23,398 nucleotides of DNA from Candidatus Latescibacterota bacterium (GCA_022827165.1 JAJDTN010000007.1:1-23398); one strand, 5' to 3'. Shown: positions 15,570 through 22,465, counted from the first letter of the stretch. A program made the numbers and translations. Notes: generated from the letters alone by a model not told the origin.

Positions 15570-15627
15570 CCTACGTCCTCCCTTCAGGCTCGGAGCGAGA
15601 CGGGAGCAGGGCCCCGGCTCTCGGAGA

Positions 15628-16017
15628 TCAGGGGACCAAGGGCAAGGCTGCGCTCGACAGCAGTAGTATGAGCATGACGATCCCCCAAGTAGTGCTGTGT
15701 TCCCGCACCCTGATGAGCTTGTCCCACAGCCTGCCTTCCCATGCAATGTTGGCCTTCGAAAGCACGAACAGTACATCTGACAGAATCAGAATGGCCAGAA
15801 GCAATCTGGCCGCGTCATGCAAGAAGACCCAGAGGATGCCATGGGCTCCGAGCGCCTCCCAGACCACTTCCACTCCGTAAGATGCAACAATGTACAAGGC
15901 CAGCCAGGGCAGACTTGCCAGCTTGTACCTTCGGTGTGCCTCGACACCGACGAGCAGAAGCAGGACCCAGAGAGCCAAACGGGGAGCAAGTACCAGAAGA
16001 CCGAAGTCGACTCCCAT
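15628..16017 (-). CDS. Small multi-spanning membrane protein, unknown family (paralogue B)
   Basis: A 129-residue protein with three to four hydrophobic segments (about 6-24, 37-53, 64-88, 107-128). It is a clear paralogue of the next gene: KLASLPWLALYI (32-43) matches KLQSLPWLGVYV, and LLLAILILSDVLFVLSK...EGRLWDKLIRVREHST matches the corresponding part of paralogue A. Over a 41-residue stretch I count 23 identities. It is about 29 residues shorter, mainly missing a middle loop (after about residue 50) and the C-terminal YLRKL tail. The ATG at 16017 has AAGGGAG upstream in the same context as the paralogue. No known family is recognised. It is co-directional with the GNAT gene (42 bases upstream) and paralogue A (58 bases downstream). 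Confidence 0.75.
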   Translation of the reverse strand: MGVDFGLLVLAPRLALWVLLLLVGVEAHRRYKLASLPWLALYIVASYGVEVVWEALGAHGILWVFLHDAARLLLAILILSDVLFVLSKANIAWEGRLWDKLIRVREHSTTWGIVMLILLLSSAALPLVP

Positions 16018-16059
16018 CCTACTGGCTCCCTTCCAACTCAGACCGGGCGTTCCGCCTGG

Positions 16060-16485
16060 TCATCTCAGTCCCACAATCGAGAAGTGATGACTGGCGATAT
16101 TGAACCCTTCGCGCAGGTAGAACCTGTGGGCAGGGAACCTCTGGACGCCTGAGTCCAGGTGGATCTGCTCGCACCCGTTCTCCCGGGCATGGCACTTGAG
16201 CCAATCCATCATGGCTCGGCCCATGCCCGAGGAACGCCGCTCCGAGTCGGTGACCAGATCTTCGATGTACATGTGCTTTCCCCAGGCCAGTCGGGTCTCG
16301 ATCACGAAGCCCGCCGCACAGATCGCCCGGCCACCCTCCTCGGCATACGCCACCGTGTAGCCTCTCCCCTGCTGCGCCTTGATCTGGGAGACCATGCTGC
16401 CCAAGTCGTATCCCGATCTGAGTTGAAGCAGCAGGCTGCCGACGACTTCCAGCGCCGAGGCGGAGTCAGCAATTCGGACCTGCAT
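16060..16485 (-). CDS. GNAT-family N-acetyltransferase
   Basis: A 141-residue minimal GNAT acetyltransferase (acetyl-CoA dependent, acetyltransf_1 type). Visible features are strand 4 and motif A: YIEDLVTDSERRSSGMGRAMMDW (73-95), with the pyrophosphate-binding RSSGMG (84-89), then HARENGCEQIHLDSG (99-113) and the FYLREGFN motif B (122-129). The length is normal. The ATG at 16485 has a strong site (AGGGGAGG) upstream; a TTG one codon earlier is an alternative. The C-terminus ends shortly after the domain. It is on the same strand as, and 28 bases downstream of, the mannonate-dehydratase-like gene, so it is probably co-transcribed. It differs clearly from the RimJ/RimL-type GNAT at 8852-9421. 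The substrate is unknown; an amino sugar or amine would suit the context, but this is conjecture. Confidence 0.88.
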   Translation of the reverse strand: MQVRIADSASALEVVGSLLLQLRSGYDLGSMVSQIKAQQGRGYTVAYAEEGGRAICAAGFVIETRLAWGKHMYIEDLVTDSERRSSGMGRAMMDWLKCHARENGCEQIHLDSGVQRFPAHRFYLREGFNIASHHFSIVGLR

Positions 16486-16513
16486 CAAGCCTCCCCTCCC
16501 TCAATCGGACGAC

Positions 16514-17584
16514 CTACCCGTAGACCGCCTGAATCATGGCATTGATGTAGCCGAAGCAGTAGGCATAGGACTGGTAGTGGCCCTTCGGGTCGTCGGCGGT
16601 GCTCGGGACGTGGTCGGGGTCGATGCCGTAGCAGTAGCCTGTGTCCTTGAGGGCCTTCAAGACCAGGTGAAAGTCCATGTCCCCCTCGTCGGGCAGGGCC
16701 TCGCGGAAGCTGTAACGCCCCCCCAGCAGGTTGCGATAGTGAACCAGGAAGATCGTATCGCGGCTGCCGAAGTAGTCGATGATCGGGTAGATCTCGGTGG
16801 CAGGATCCTCGAGCCCTTCAGCGACGGATCCGACGCAGAAGTTCCAGCCATGGTACGGGCTGCGCTCGATCTCGATGAAGCGCTTCATGCCCTCGAACTC
16901 ATTGAGGACCTTGTCGACGCCTCTGTATCCGAGGGGTGTGGCAGGGTCCTCCTGGGAATTGCCCAGGCGAACCTTGAACTCCTCCGCCACGGGGATCATG
17001 CGTTCGAGGAGATACTCGATCCGCTCCCAGTGCATCTCGGCGGTGACCCGCCCAACCTCGGTGAGCTTCGCCTGATCTTCCGCCGAGATCTTCTCCAGGC
17101 GGAAGGCCGTGTGGAAGTAGCCGCCACGGCCCTCTTCCCGCTCCGTCCGGTCGATGGGCAGGACGCAAGTGTTGTAGCGGAGCGAATCGATGCCGGCGCG
17201 CGACGCGGTCCGGATCATCTCGCACACGAGGTCGATGTCGCGGTCGCGATCGGGGCTCTTGCCCCAGTAGATGATGCTGGGGAACTCCTGGTAGATGGGC
17301 AGCAGACTCATGTCCAGCGACAGGCCGAAGGCCTCGTGGCGCTCCCTCTCCTGGACCAGTTCCTCCAGGACCCAGCCGCGGTCACGGTGGAAGGGGAAGT
17401 TGGCCGCCTTGTGGCGCACGCCGCACCGCTGCAGGAAACGCAGCTCGGCATCCGTTGAGCCAAACCCCTGGGTGCGCACATACATGCGCCCGCCACCTCC
17501 GGATGTCTGCGATGTGGTGCCCGCTGCAGAAGCCGCCGCCTCACCGGCTGCGAGGCCTCTCTCAAGTGGATCGGAACTCTTCAT
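16514..17584 (-). CDS. Mannonate dehydratase (UxuA)-like TIM-barrel protein with a substituted metal ligand
   Basis: A 356-residue TIM-barrel protein resembling UxuA/ManD, which dehydrates D-mannonate to 2-keto-3-deoxygluconate in hexuronate catabolism using Mn2+. Family landmarks are GYRGVDKV (219-226), GWNFCVGSVAEG (246-257, ligand Cys250), IFLVHYRN (278-285, ligand His282), DEGDMDFHLVL (299-309) and DPDHVP (322-327, ligand Asp324). The motif that normally supplies the fourth ligand (HPDDPP type) reads GNSQEDPATP here, with Ser210 where His is expected. The N-terminus has a low-complexity Ala/Ser/Gly/Thr extension of about 33 residues. The ATG at 17584 has AAAGGAA upstream and is preferred to the longer frame to 17713. 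It is probably the first gene of the lower-GC block. It may use a related sugar acid, be an epimerase-like relative, or be catalytically altered; I would not call it uxuA. Confidence 0.8.
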   Translation of the reverse strand: MKSSDPLERGLAAGEAAASAAGTTSQTSGGGGRMYVRTQGFGSTDAELRFLQRCGVRHKAANFPFHRDRGWVLEELVQERERHEAFGLSLDMSLLPIYQEFPSIIYWGKSPDRDRDIDLVCEMIRTASRAGIDSLRYNTCVLPIDRTEREEGRGGYFHTAFRLEKISAEDQAKLTEVGRVTAEMHWERIEYLLERMIPVAEEFKVRLGNSQEDPATPLGYRGVDKVLNEFEGMKRFIEIERSPYHGWNFCVGSVAEGLEDPATEIYPIIDYFGSRDTIFLVHYRNLLGGRYSFREALPDEGDMDFHLVLKALKDTGYCYGIDPDHVPSTADDPKGHYQSYAYCFGYINAMIQAVYG

Positions 17585-17700
17585 GTGATTCCTTTCGTTG
17601 GTATGACGTGAAAGCGGGTTGTTGGACCCCAACCGCCGATCCTGCTTAGCTTGGACCCGCAGCCACCGACCGACTCTGGCAAGGGGAAACACCATACACC
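17585..17700. promoter_or_regulatory. Divergent intergenic region with a small inverted repeat
   Basis: This 116-base gap separates the divergent mannonate-dehydratase-like and PhyH genes and must hold both promoters. GGTTG (17617-17621) and CAACC (17630-17634) form an inverted repeat with an 8-base spacer, a weak operator candidate. No convincing -35/-10 pair was found by eye. The GC content changes here from the lower-GC block to the host-like level. Confidence 0.35.
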
Positions 17701-18504
17701 ATGACCACTTCACTGTCCACAGAGCAGTCCTGCCTCGCCCACCAGCCCCCCGACGACGGGGTCATCGACGACTGGATCCAGCGCTTCCACCGGGACGGCT
17801 GCCTCTTCCTGCGCAACGTGCTGCCCCCCGACTGGTGCGCCGAGCTGCGCCGGGATCTCGAGAGCGCTCTCGCCAGCCCCGAGGCGGGGACCGGGAAGCA
17901 GCTCCACCCCCGTATGTTCGAGACCAGCGCGGCCAACCTGCGGCTCTTCGACCTGGAGCCGATCGTCACCTTCGCCGAGCGCCTGGTGGCGGCGGACTGC
18001 CACGTGATCCACAACAACAGCTTCCGCACGCCCACCGGCGGCGGCATCAGCGGCTGGCACCAGGACGATCCCCCCCACTTCGAGGTGACCCACGGGGAGC
18101 CGCCCGACAACGTCCATCTGCCGGTGCTGCTCTTCACCTGCAACTACTACCTCACCGACGTCGACACCGTCGAGCACGGGCCCACCCAGACCGTGCCGCG
18201 CTCGCACCTGATCGGCGCCGGGCCGCCGAACCCGATGGAGGGCAGCGGCTACGAGGACCGGGTGGTCTCCAACGTCGGCCCGGCGGGGAGCGTGATCATG
18301 TTCAACAACCAGGTCTGGCACCGGGGCGCGCCCAACCAGAGCGACCGCACGCGCTACATCACCCAGATCAGCTACGCCCGGCGCGTGATCGGCCACAAGT
18401 ACCATCCCTTCATGAACTACCAGATGCCGGAGCATGTGTACGCGGGCGCCGACGACCGGCGCCGCCGTCTCCTCGGCTTCCTGCCGAGCGGCGCCTACGG
18501 GTAG
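17701..18504 (+). CDS. Phytanoyl-CoA dioxygenase (PhyH) family Fe(II)/2-oxoglutarate oxygenase
   Basis: A 267-residue non-haem Fe(II)/2-oxoglutarate-dependent dioxygenase of the PhyH family. The facial triad is complete: HxD at H120-Q-D122 in GWHQDD and the distal His207 in QVWHRG, with an arginine (R216 or R218, NQSDRTRY) placed to bind 2-oxoglutarate. The N-terminal helix FHRDGCLFLRNVLPPDWCAELRRDLE (29-54) is typical, as is HGPTQTVPRSH (159-169). Length is normal. The ATG at 17701 is the natural start; AAGGGGAAA lies about a dozen bases upstream, a rather long spacing. PhyH enzymes hydroxylate lipids, small metabolites or antibiotics; they are greatly expanded in some marine bacterial lineages. 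The substrate is unknown. It is divergent from the mannonate-dehydratase-like gene and converges on the NIPSNAP remnant. GC content is back at host level here. Confidence 0.92.
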   Translation: MTTSLSTEQSCLAHQPPDDGVIDDWIQRFHRDGCLFLRNVLPPDWCAELRRDLESALASPEAGTGKQLHPRMFETSAANLRLFDLEPIVTFAERLVAADCHVIHNNSFRTPTGGGISGWHQDDPPHFEVTHGEPPDNVHLPVLLFTCNYYLTDVDTVEHGPTQTVPRSHLIGAGPPNPMEGSGYEDRVVSNVGPAGSVIMFNNQVWHRGAPNQSDRTRYITQISYARRVIGHKYHPFMNYQMPEHVYAGADDRRRRLLGFLPSGAYG

Positions 18505-18543
18505 GCCCGCGGCGAGCGGCACCGGGCGCAGACCGGATCTCAC

Positions 18544-18561
18544 GGCGGCCGGGCGGCCGCC
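18544..18561. terminator. Strong hairpin between convergent PhyH and NIPSNAP genes
   Basis: GGCGGCC (18544-18550), a GGGC loop and GGCCGCC (18555-18561) form a perfect 7-base stem in the 59-base gap between two tail-to-tail genes. It ends 2 bases before the NIPSNAP stop codon. There is no T-tract on either strand, so it may act as a bidirectional pause or 3'-end stabiliser rather than a classical terminator. Confidence 0.4.
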
Positions 18562-18563
18562 GG

Positions 18564-18910
18564 CTACTGCATCGGCGAGCAGGCCCCCGGCGTCAGGATG
18601 ACCGTGCGCTCCTCCGCGACGATGGCGCCGTGGCGCTCCTCGCTCTCGGCGCGCAGGGCATGCCACTCGGGGTCGGCGACGAACCGCCGCCAGACGGCGT
18701 CGCGCTGGCCACCTCGTCGCGCCCGAACCGGGTGCCCGCCGCCGGCAGCACGATGCCGCCGGCTGAGTGCTCGGCCACCGCCTCCGCCGGGACCTCGCCG
18801 ATCTCGAAGAAGCCGTGGAGCCTCACGCCGTGCCTGGCGAAGAAGCGGACGCTGCCCTCCTCGAAGCGCTTCCGCAAGGCCTCCAGCTTGCCTATGCGTC
18901 CCATGCTCAT
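18564..18910 (-). pseudogene. NIPSNAP-family protein interrupted by a frameshift
   Basis: Two overlapping frames together give one NIPSNAP-like protein (about 115 residues). The first, from the ATG at 18910, gives GKLEALRKRFEEGSVRFFARHGV and LHGFFEIGEVPAE, the N-terminal half. The second frame gives RDAVWRRFVADPEWHALRAE and ERTVILTPGACSP, the characteristic C-terminal half. The switch lies near 18705-18720; one missing base (or two extra) in GTGGCCAGCGCG restores a continuous reading DEVA, QRDAVWRRF. The first ATG overlaps the aldo/keto reductase stop (ATGA), so the gene was translationally coupled to it. The very N-terminal strand usual for the family (YELRTY) is missing as well. NIPSNAP proteins are small ferredoxin-like-fold proteins of unclear function. 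Either a real decayed gene or a single-base sequence error. Confidence 0.7.
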
Positions 18911-19971
18911 GCCGCGGCCGGGGACCGCCAGGTGATCTCGGGCAGGTCCACGGTGACCTCCGCGAGCCGGGCCAGCTCGTCATCGGAGAGCGGACCCTGC
19001 GAGGCGGCGGCCGCGTTCTCCTCGATCTCGGCGACGCTGCGGATCCCCGAGACGATGGACGAGACAGCCGGGTTGGAGAGGGCGAAGCGGATGCCGAGGC
19101 GGCGCAGGTCGGAGGCGCTCCCTCCGGCGAACTCCTGGAGCCTGCGGGCGCCGTCGAGGATCCGGGCGGTCTCGTGGAGCCCCGGGTCGCCCTTCTCGTA
19201 GAAGCGTTCGATCGCGGTCAGGGACTGGCAGGCCGCGTCTCCCGAGAGCAGACCGCCGTGAAAGACGCCGGCGAGCAGCACGCCCAGGTTCTGCTCCGCC
19301 GCCACGGGCAGGAACTCCTTCTCCGCGTCGCGGACCAGCAGGTTGTGGGTGTTGTAGGTGAGGGCCGCGTCGAAGAGCCCCGTGCGGACGGCCGCGGTCA
19401 GCTCGGGCAGCATGCCGCTGACCCCGTAGTGCCGGATCTTGCCCGCCGCCTTCAGCCGCTCCAGGGCCTCCACCATGCCGGAGCGGATGATCCGCTCCAC
19501 GGCGCGCGGACCTTCGCCGTACTGGTCGACGCTGTGGATGAGGAGGAAGTCGATCTCGTCGATCTGCAGCCGCACGAGGCTGGCCTCGGCCTGGGCGGCG
19601 ATCTCGTCGCTGCGCAGGGCCTCGCCGTCGCCCATGCTGCCGCAGACGCCGGTCTTGGTGCACACCACCCAGTTCCTGCGGCGGGCGGGGTCGCGCAGGT
19701 AGTGGCCGAAGACCTCCTCGCTGCGGCCGTAGGAAGGGGCCGTGTCGAGAAGGTTGACGCCCAGCTCCTCGGCGTGCGCCATGGTGCGGGCGAATCCCTC
19801 GGGCGCGACCTCGAAGTGGGGGTTGCCGCGGTAGGTACCCGTTGGCCGGCCCGGGTCACGCGGGCAGGTGCCGTCGGCGGCGACGGGACCGTACTTGCCC
19901 ATGGGCCCGATGCCCCCGATGGCGATCTCGCTGACCTGCAGGCCCGTGCGGCCCAGTACTCGTCTTCGCAT
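18907..19971 (-). CDS. Aldo/keto reductase
   Basis: A 354-residue NAD(P)H-dependent (alpha/beta)8-barrel oxidoreductase. The catalytic tetrad is intact: D76 and Y81 (LLDTAPSYGRSEE), K106 (VCTKTG) and H146 (LLIHSVD). The C-terminal cofactor region reads GIRFALSNPAVSSIVSGIRSVAEIEEN, normal for the family. An insert after GGIGPMGKYG (residues about 25-55, Gly/Pro-rich with several charged residues) lengthens the first loop. I chose the ATG at 19971 because GGGAGG lies seven bases upstream; an ATG two codons earlier (19977) sits too close to that site, and the long open frame to 20175 shows no homology. Its stop overlaps the NIPSNAP ATG by 4 bases (ATGA). The group resembles L-fucose/D-threo-aldose or galactose dehydrogenase-like enzymes, but the substrate is not certain. 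It probably acts in the cytoplasm on sugars or aldehydes. Confidence 0.92.
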   Translation of the reverse strand: MRRRVLGRTGLQVSEIAIGGIGPMGKYGPVAADGTCPRDPGRPTGTYRGNPHFEVAPEGFARTMAHAEELGVNLLDTAPSYGRSEEVFGHYLRDPARRRNWVVCTKTGVCGSMGDGEALRSDEIAAQAEASLVRLQIDEIDFLLIHSVDQYGEGPRAVERIIRSGMVEALERLKAAGKIRHYGVSGMLPELTAAVRTGLFDAALTYNTHNLLVRDAEKEFLPVAAEQNLGVLLAGVFHGGLLSGDAACQSLTAIERFYEKGDPGLHETARILDGARRLQEFAGGSASDLRRLGIRFALSNPAVSSIVSGIRSVAEIEENAAAASQGPLSDDELARLAEVTVDLPEITWRSPAAA

Positions 19972-20223
19972 GGACATCCTCCCGGAGTCGATGGTCCCGT
20001 GGTCTAACGCTGCCGGCGGCAGGCGGCGACGCCTGCTGTGTGGCGGCGGTGCGGGCCTCGACCAGTTCCATGATCCCGCCGGTCGCGCTGGCGTCGGTGC
20101 CTCCGGCCTACGCAACGGACCGCGGCCTCGGGGACGCAAACCGCGGCCGGAACCGCGGCGGCCTCCTCTCGGCATCCGCTGCCGGCCTGTCCCTCCACGG
20201 CCCCGAGGCGCAACTTAGGCGGC
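19972..20223. promoter_or_regulatory. Divergent intergenic region with CCGCGG-rich motifs
   Basis: This 252-base gap separates the divergent aldo/keto reductase and HAD genes. It holds several CCGCGG-centred motifs, including CGCAAACCGCGGCC at 20135-20148 and a related GCAACGGACCGCGG just before it. No standard promoter hexamers were found by eye, and no small gene is supported. Confidence 0.35.
20135..20148 (+). promoter_or_regulatory. Shared 14-base upstream motif, copy 1
   Basis: CGCAAACCGCGGCC lies 76 bases before the HAD start. The same 14 bases occur at 22452-22465, 106 bases before the alcohol dehydrogenase start. A shorter related GCAACCGCGG lies in the operator candidate at 9481-9498, about 90 bases before the lipoprotein start. 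It may be a shared regulator site or chance in GC-rich DNA. Confidence 0.25.
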
Positions 20224-20811
20224 ATGAGAAACGACAATCTGCAGGCGGTCCTCTTCGACATGGACGGCACCCTGACCGTCCCCCACATCGACTGGAAGAC
20301 CCTGCGTGCGCGCGTCGGCGTGCCCGACGGCACCGGCATCATGGAGCACATCTACGCGCTGTCGCCCGACGAGGCCCGCCGCGCCGACGGCATGGTCCGC
20401 GAGACCGAGCTGGAGGCGGCGGTGGCCGCGACCCCCAACGAGGGGCTGGCGGAGCTGTTCGAGGGGCTGGACCGCCTGCCCCTCAGGCGCGCCCTGATCA
20501 CCAACAACCACCGCGAGGCCATGGAGATGGTGGTGGCAACCTTCGGGCTGAGCTTCGACGTGATGCTCTGCCGGGAGGACGGAATGCTGAAGCCGGCCCC
20601 GGACCTGCTGTGGCTGGCCCTGGAGCGGCTCGGCGTCGGCGCCGGCGAGGCGGTCTTCGTCGGCGACGGGCGCTACGACCGCATGGCCTCGGAGGCCGCG
20701 GGCGTTCCCTACGTGCACCTGGACAACCACGGGGACGGCGAGAACGGAGATGGTCCCGTGATCTACTCGCTGCCGGAGCTGCTTCCGGCGCTCGGAGTCG
20801 ACGCCGGCTGA
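20224..20811 (+). CDS. HAD-superfamily hydrolase, phosphoglycolate phosphatase-like
   Basis: A 195-residue HAD phosphatase. Motif I is FDMDGT (11-16; nucleophile D12, acid/base D14), motif II is the Thr in LITNN (T93), motif III is Lys123 in MLKPAPD, and motif IV is VFVGDGRYD (145-153; D148, D152). The cap is a small helical insertion (about 17-85), as in phosphoglycolate phosphatase and beta-phosphoglucomutase-type enzymes. Length is slightly short for Gph. The ATG at 20224 has a weak site (TTAGGCGG) upstream. The last 49 bases overlap the end of the opposite-strand gene, an unusual tail-to-tail overlap. It likely dephosphorylates a small sugar or organic phosphate in the cytoplasm. Confidence 0.9.
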   Translation: MRNDNLQAVLFDMDGTLTVPHIDWKTLRARVGVPDGTGIMEHIYALSPDEARRADGMVRETELEAAVAATPNEGLAELFEGLDRLPLRRALITNNHREAMEMVVATFGLSFDVMLCREDGMLKPAPDLLWLALERLGVGAGEAVFVGDGRYDRMASEAAGVPYVHLDNHGDGENGDGPVIYSLPELLPALGVDAG

Positions 20812-22409
20812 GCCGCGGCGGCGCGGGCGTCGAGGAGCTGCCTGATGCCCGCCGACGCCAGGAGGAGCACCTCGTTCGTGACGGCGTCGGCGCGGTCCTT
20901 GTCGATGGCGGGCCCCGCGAGGAGCCAGCGGTCGCTCCACGCTCCCTCCCACAGGCCGTCGTCCCGCAGGCTCTGTACCTCCACGGCGATCTTCAGCGTC
21001 ACATACTGCCGTGGCTCGCCCGGGGGTTTGATCCAGAACTCCGCCACCCGCCAGGTGAGCCGCCACTCCGGCGGATCCGTACCGGCCAGTACGCCGGCCG
21101 CCTGCACCTTCTTCTTCATGTAGGTGTCCAGCAGGTGCGTGTCGAAGGAGCCGAGCCAGGGAACGCCCCCGACGACCCGCCCCTGCATCGCCACGGCCCG
21201 CGGATCGTCGGACGGGACCTCCCCCTGGGCCAGATCCTCCACCTGAAGGCGCAGCGCGGCGGGACCTCCAGGCGGCACGGGGGCGTGCTCGAAGACCACG
21301 ATCCGCACCCACTCCGGCTCCCAGGAAACCTCCTCCGGCACCTCGAACAGATCCTCGGTCAGGCCCGTGTTCAACTCGGTGAGCCAGCGGTAGCGAGCGA
21401 CTCGAAATGAGGAGACTTGCCCGACCAGGACCTCGAAGGGCGTCAGCACGCCTCCGGTCTCTTGGTACTGCCTGTAGGTGGTCGTTCGGCCGCCCTCCAC
21501 TTCGGCGTGAAGCAGGCTGTCGCCCGGGTCGAAGTAGGCGAGGCGCTGGCGGCCGAACTTGGTGTCGATGACGCGCACCGCTGCCAGGGTCCGGAACTGC
21601 ATCTCCCGGTGGCCCGCGTACTCGACGATCACGCCGTCGCCGCGGAACCGCGACAGGAAGTCCCAACGCTCGGCGTTGTAGCTCTCGTCCCGGGGGGGCA
21701 GGAGCAGTCCGTAGCGCAGGTACCAGCTCTGCCGGCCGTCGTGTCCCCGCGCCACATCAGGAGCGGTGTCGACGCGGTAGCGCCGGCCGCGCAGGTAGGA
21801 GCGCACGTCCATCGGATGCCAGATCTGTCGTTCGCTGTCCCACCTCTCGACCCGGACCGTCTTGTCCCGGACCGCCTGCAGCCGCTCGAGCCCGCCCATG
21901 GCCTCGATGGCGCGGGCGATGATCTCCCGGGCCCGGCTGCGCCGGCGGCCGGCCTCGGAGGTGGTGTCGGCCAGCGGCAGCACCCGGATGCGGCGCCCGT
22001 GCAGCTCCACGAGCTTGCGGCGGTAGAGGTCCGCGAGGGCGCTGTCGTAGGAGAGGGTGTCCCCCGGCAGGATGTCGGGTTTCAGCCCGGGATCGGCCTC
22101 CAGGCCCGGCTGCGGCGCCAGGCCCTCCAGCCCCACCGACGGCACCGCCTCCGCGTCCTCGGGCAGGGGCGCCTCCATCAGCTCCGCCAGGCGCAGCTGC
22201 TCCATCACCACATCGGGCACCGAGGCCCGCGGCGCCGGCTCGAAGCGTTGGGGTTCCAGGGCCGGGGCCAGCTCGAAGCGCGCCGGCCGCAGCACTTGCA
22301 GCACGCGTTCGGCCGCCCAGCGCTGGTAGGCCCAGAGGAAGAGCATGTGCACCGCCAGCGAGGCCAGCAGGCACAGCAGCACGCGGCGGTGGCGGAGGGA
22401 GCGGATCAC
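20763..22409 (-). CDS. Membrane-anchored protein with TonB-like N-terminus and LolA-like domain, function unknown
   Basis: A 548-residue protein. An N-terminal anchor (about residues 9-28, VLLCLLASLAVHMLFLW) with a basic start resembles TonB/energy-transducing proteins, and a Pro/Glu-rich periplasmic stretch follows (40-120). Residues about 158-350 start AREIIARAIEAMGGLERLQAVRDKTVRVERW, a pattern seen in LolA/LolB-fold 'outer membrane lipoprotein-sorting'-type proteins, followed by beta strands (QRLAYFDPGDSLLHAEVEGGRTTTYRQYQ, GGVLTPFEV). A further beta-rich C-terminal half (about 380-530) is unrecognised. The tail is low-complexity Ser/Ala/Pro. The start is a GTG at 22409; no good ribosome site is seen, so the start is uncertain. 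Its 3' end overlaps the HAD gene by 49 bases. It may be a periplasm-facing component of lipoprotein or lipid transport; this is inference only. Confidence 0.65.
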   Translation of the reverse strand: MIRSLRHRRVLLCLLASLAVHMLFLWAYQRWAAERVLQVLRPARFELAPALEPQRFEPAPRASVPDVVMEQLRLAELMEAPLPEDAEAVPSVGLEGLAPQPGLEADPGLKPDILPGDTLSYDSALADLYRRKLVELHGRRIRVLPLADTTSEAGRRRSRAREIIARAIEAMGGLERLQAVRDKTVRVERWDSERQIWHPMDVRSYLRGRRYRVDTAPDVARGHDGRQSWYLRYGLLLPPRDESYNAERWDFLSRFRGDGVIVEYAGHREMQFRTLAAVRVIDTKFGRQRLAYFDPGDSLLHAEVEGGRTTTYRQYQETGGVLTPFEVLVGQVSSFRVARYRWLTELNTGLTEDLFEVPEEVSWEPEWVRIVVFEHAPVPPGGPAALRLQVEDLAQGEVPSDDPRAVAMQGRVVGGVPWLGSFDTHLLDTYMKKKVQAAGVLAGTDPPEWRLTWRVAEFWIKPPGEPRQYVTLKIAVEVQSLRDDGLWEGAWSDRWLLAGPAIDKDRADAVTNEVLLLASAGIRQLLDARAAAAQPASTPSAGSSSGSE

Positions 22410-22451
22410 AGGAGGTCGTCACAGAGTCCCGCCGGCGTCCGTGGGCACGCT

Positions 22452-22465
22452 CGCAAACCGCGGCC
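22452..22465 (+). promoter_or_regulatory. Shared 14-base upstream motif, copy 2
   Basis: CGCAAACCGCGGCC, identical to 20135-20148, lies in the 161-base divergent gap between the TonB-like protein gene and the alcohol dehydrogenase gene. The rest of the gap shows no clear promoter or small gene. Confidence 0.25.

Larger units (their letters stand above)
15093..16017 (-). repeat. Tandem gene duplication of a small membrane protein
   Basis: The two membrane-protein genes are direct tandem copies. The DNA stretch 15232-15272 aligns without gaps to 15758-15798 with 8 mismatches in 41 bases (about 80% identity). The start regions also match (GAAGGGAG, then GTAGGATGG). The copies have diverged in length and at their ends, so the event is not very recent. 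Confidence 0.75.
12440..17690. other. Lower-GC segment with five co-directional genes (possible acquired island)
   Basis: Hand counts on two 60-base lines in this segment (starting 15181 and 15841) gave 57% GC, against 72% and 78% on lines at 18241 and 1741. Codon third positions are visibly less GC-biased throughout the five genes here. All five are on the minus strand with gaps of 28, 42, 58 and 92 bases, and gene content (sugar-acid and glycan metabolism) differs from the flanks. No integrase, transposase, tRNA or flanking repeat was found, so transfer is inferred from composition only. Confidence 0.6.

Noticed and set aside
12440..17700. Search for mobile-element ends or flanking direct repeats around the lower-GC block
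   Set aside because: No transposase, integrase, tRNA or clear matching repeats at the two edges were found by eye, so no mobile element is called.
20040..21410. 456-codon plus-strand frame overlapping the HAD gene and the TonB-like gene
   Set aside because: Arg/Gly-rich with no homology seen; the HAD frame has all four catalytic motifs in a different reading frame.
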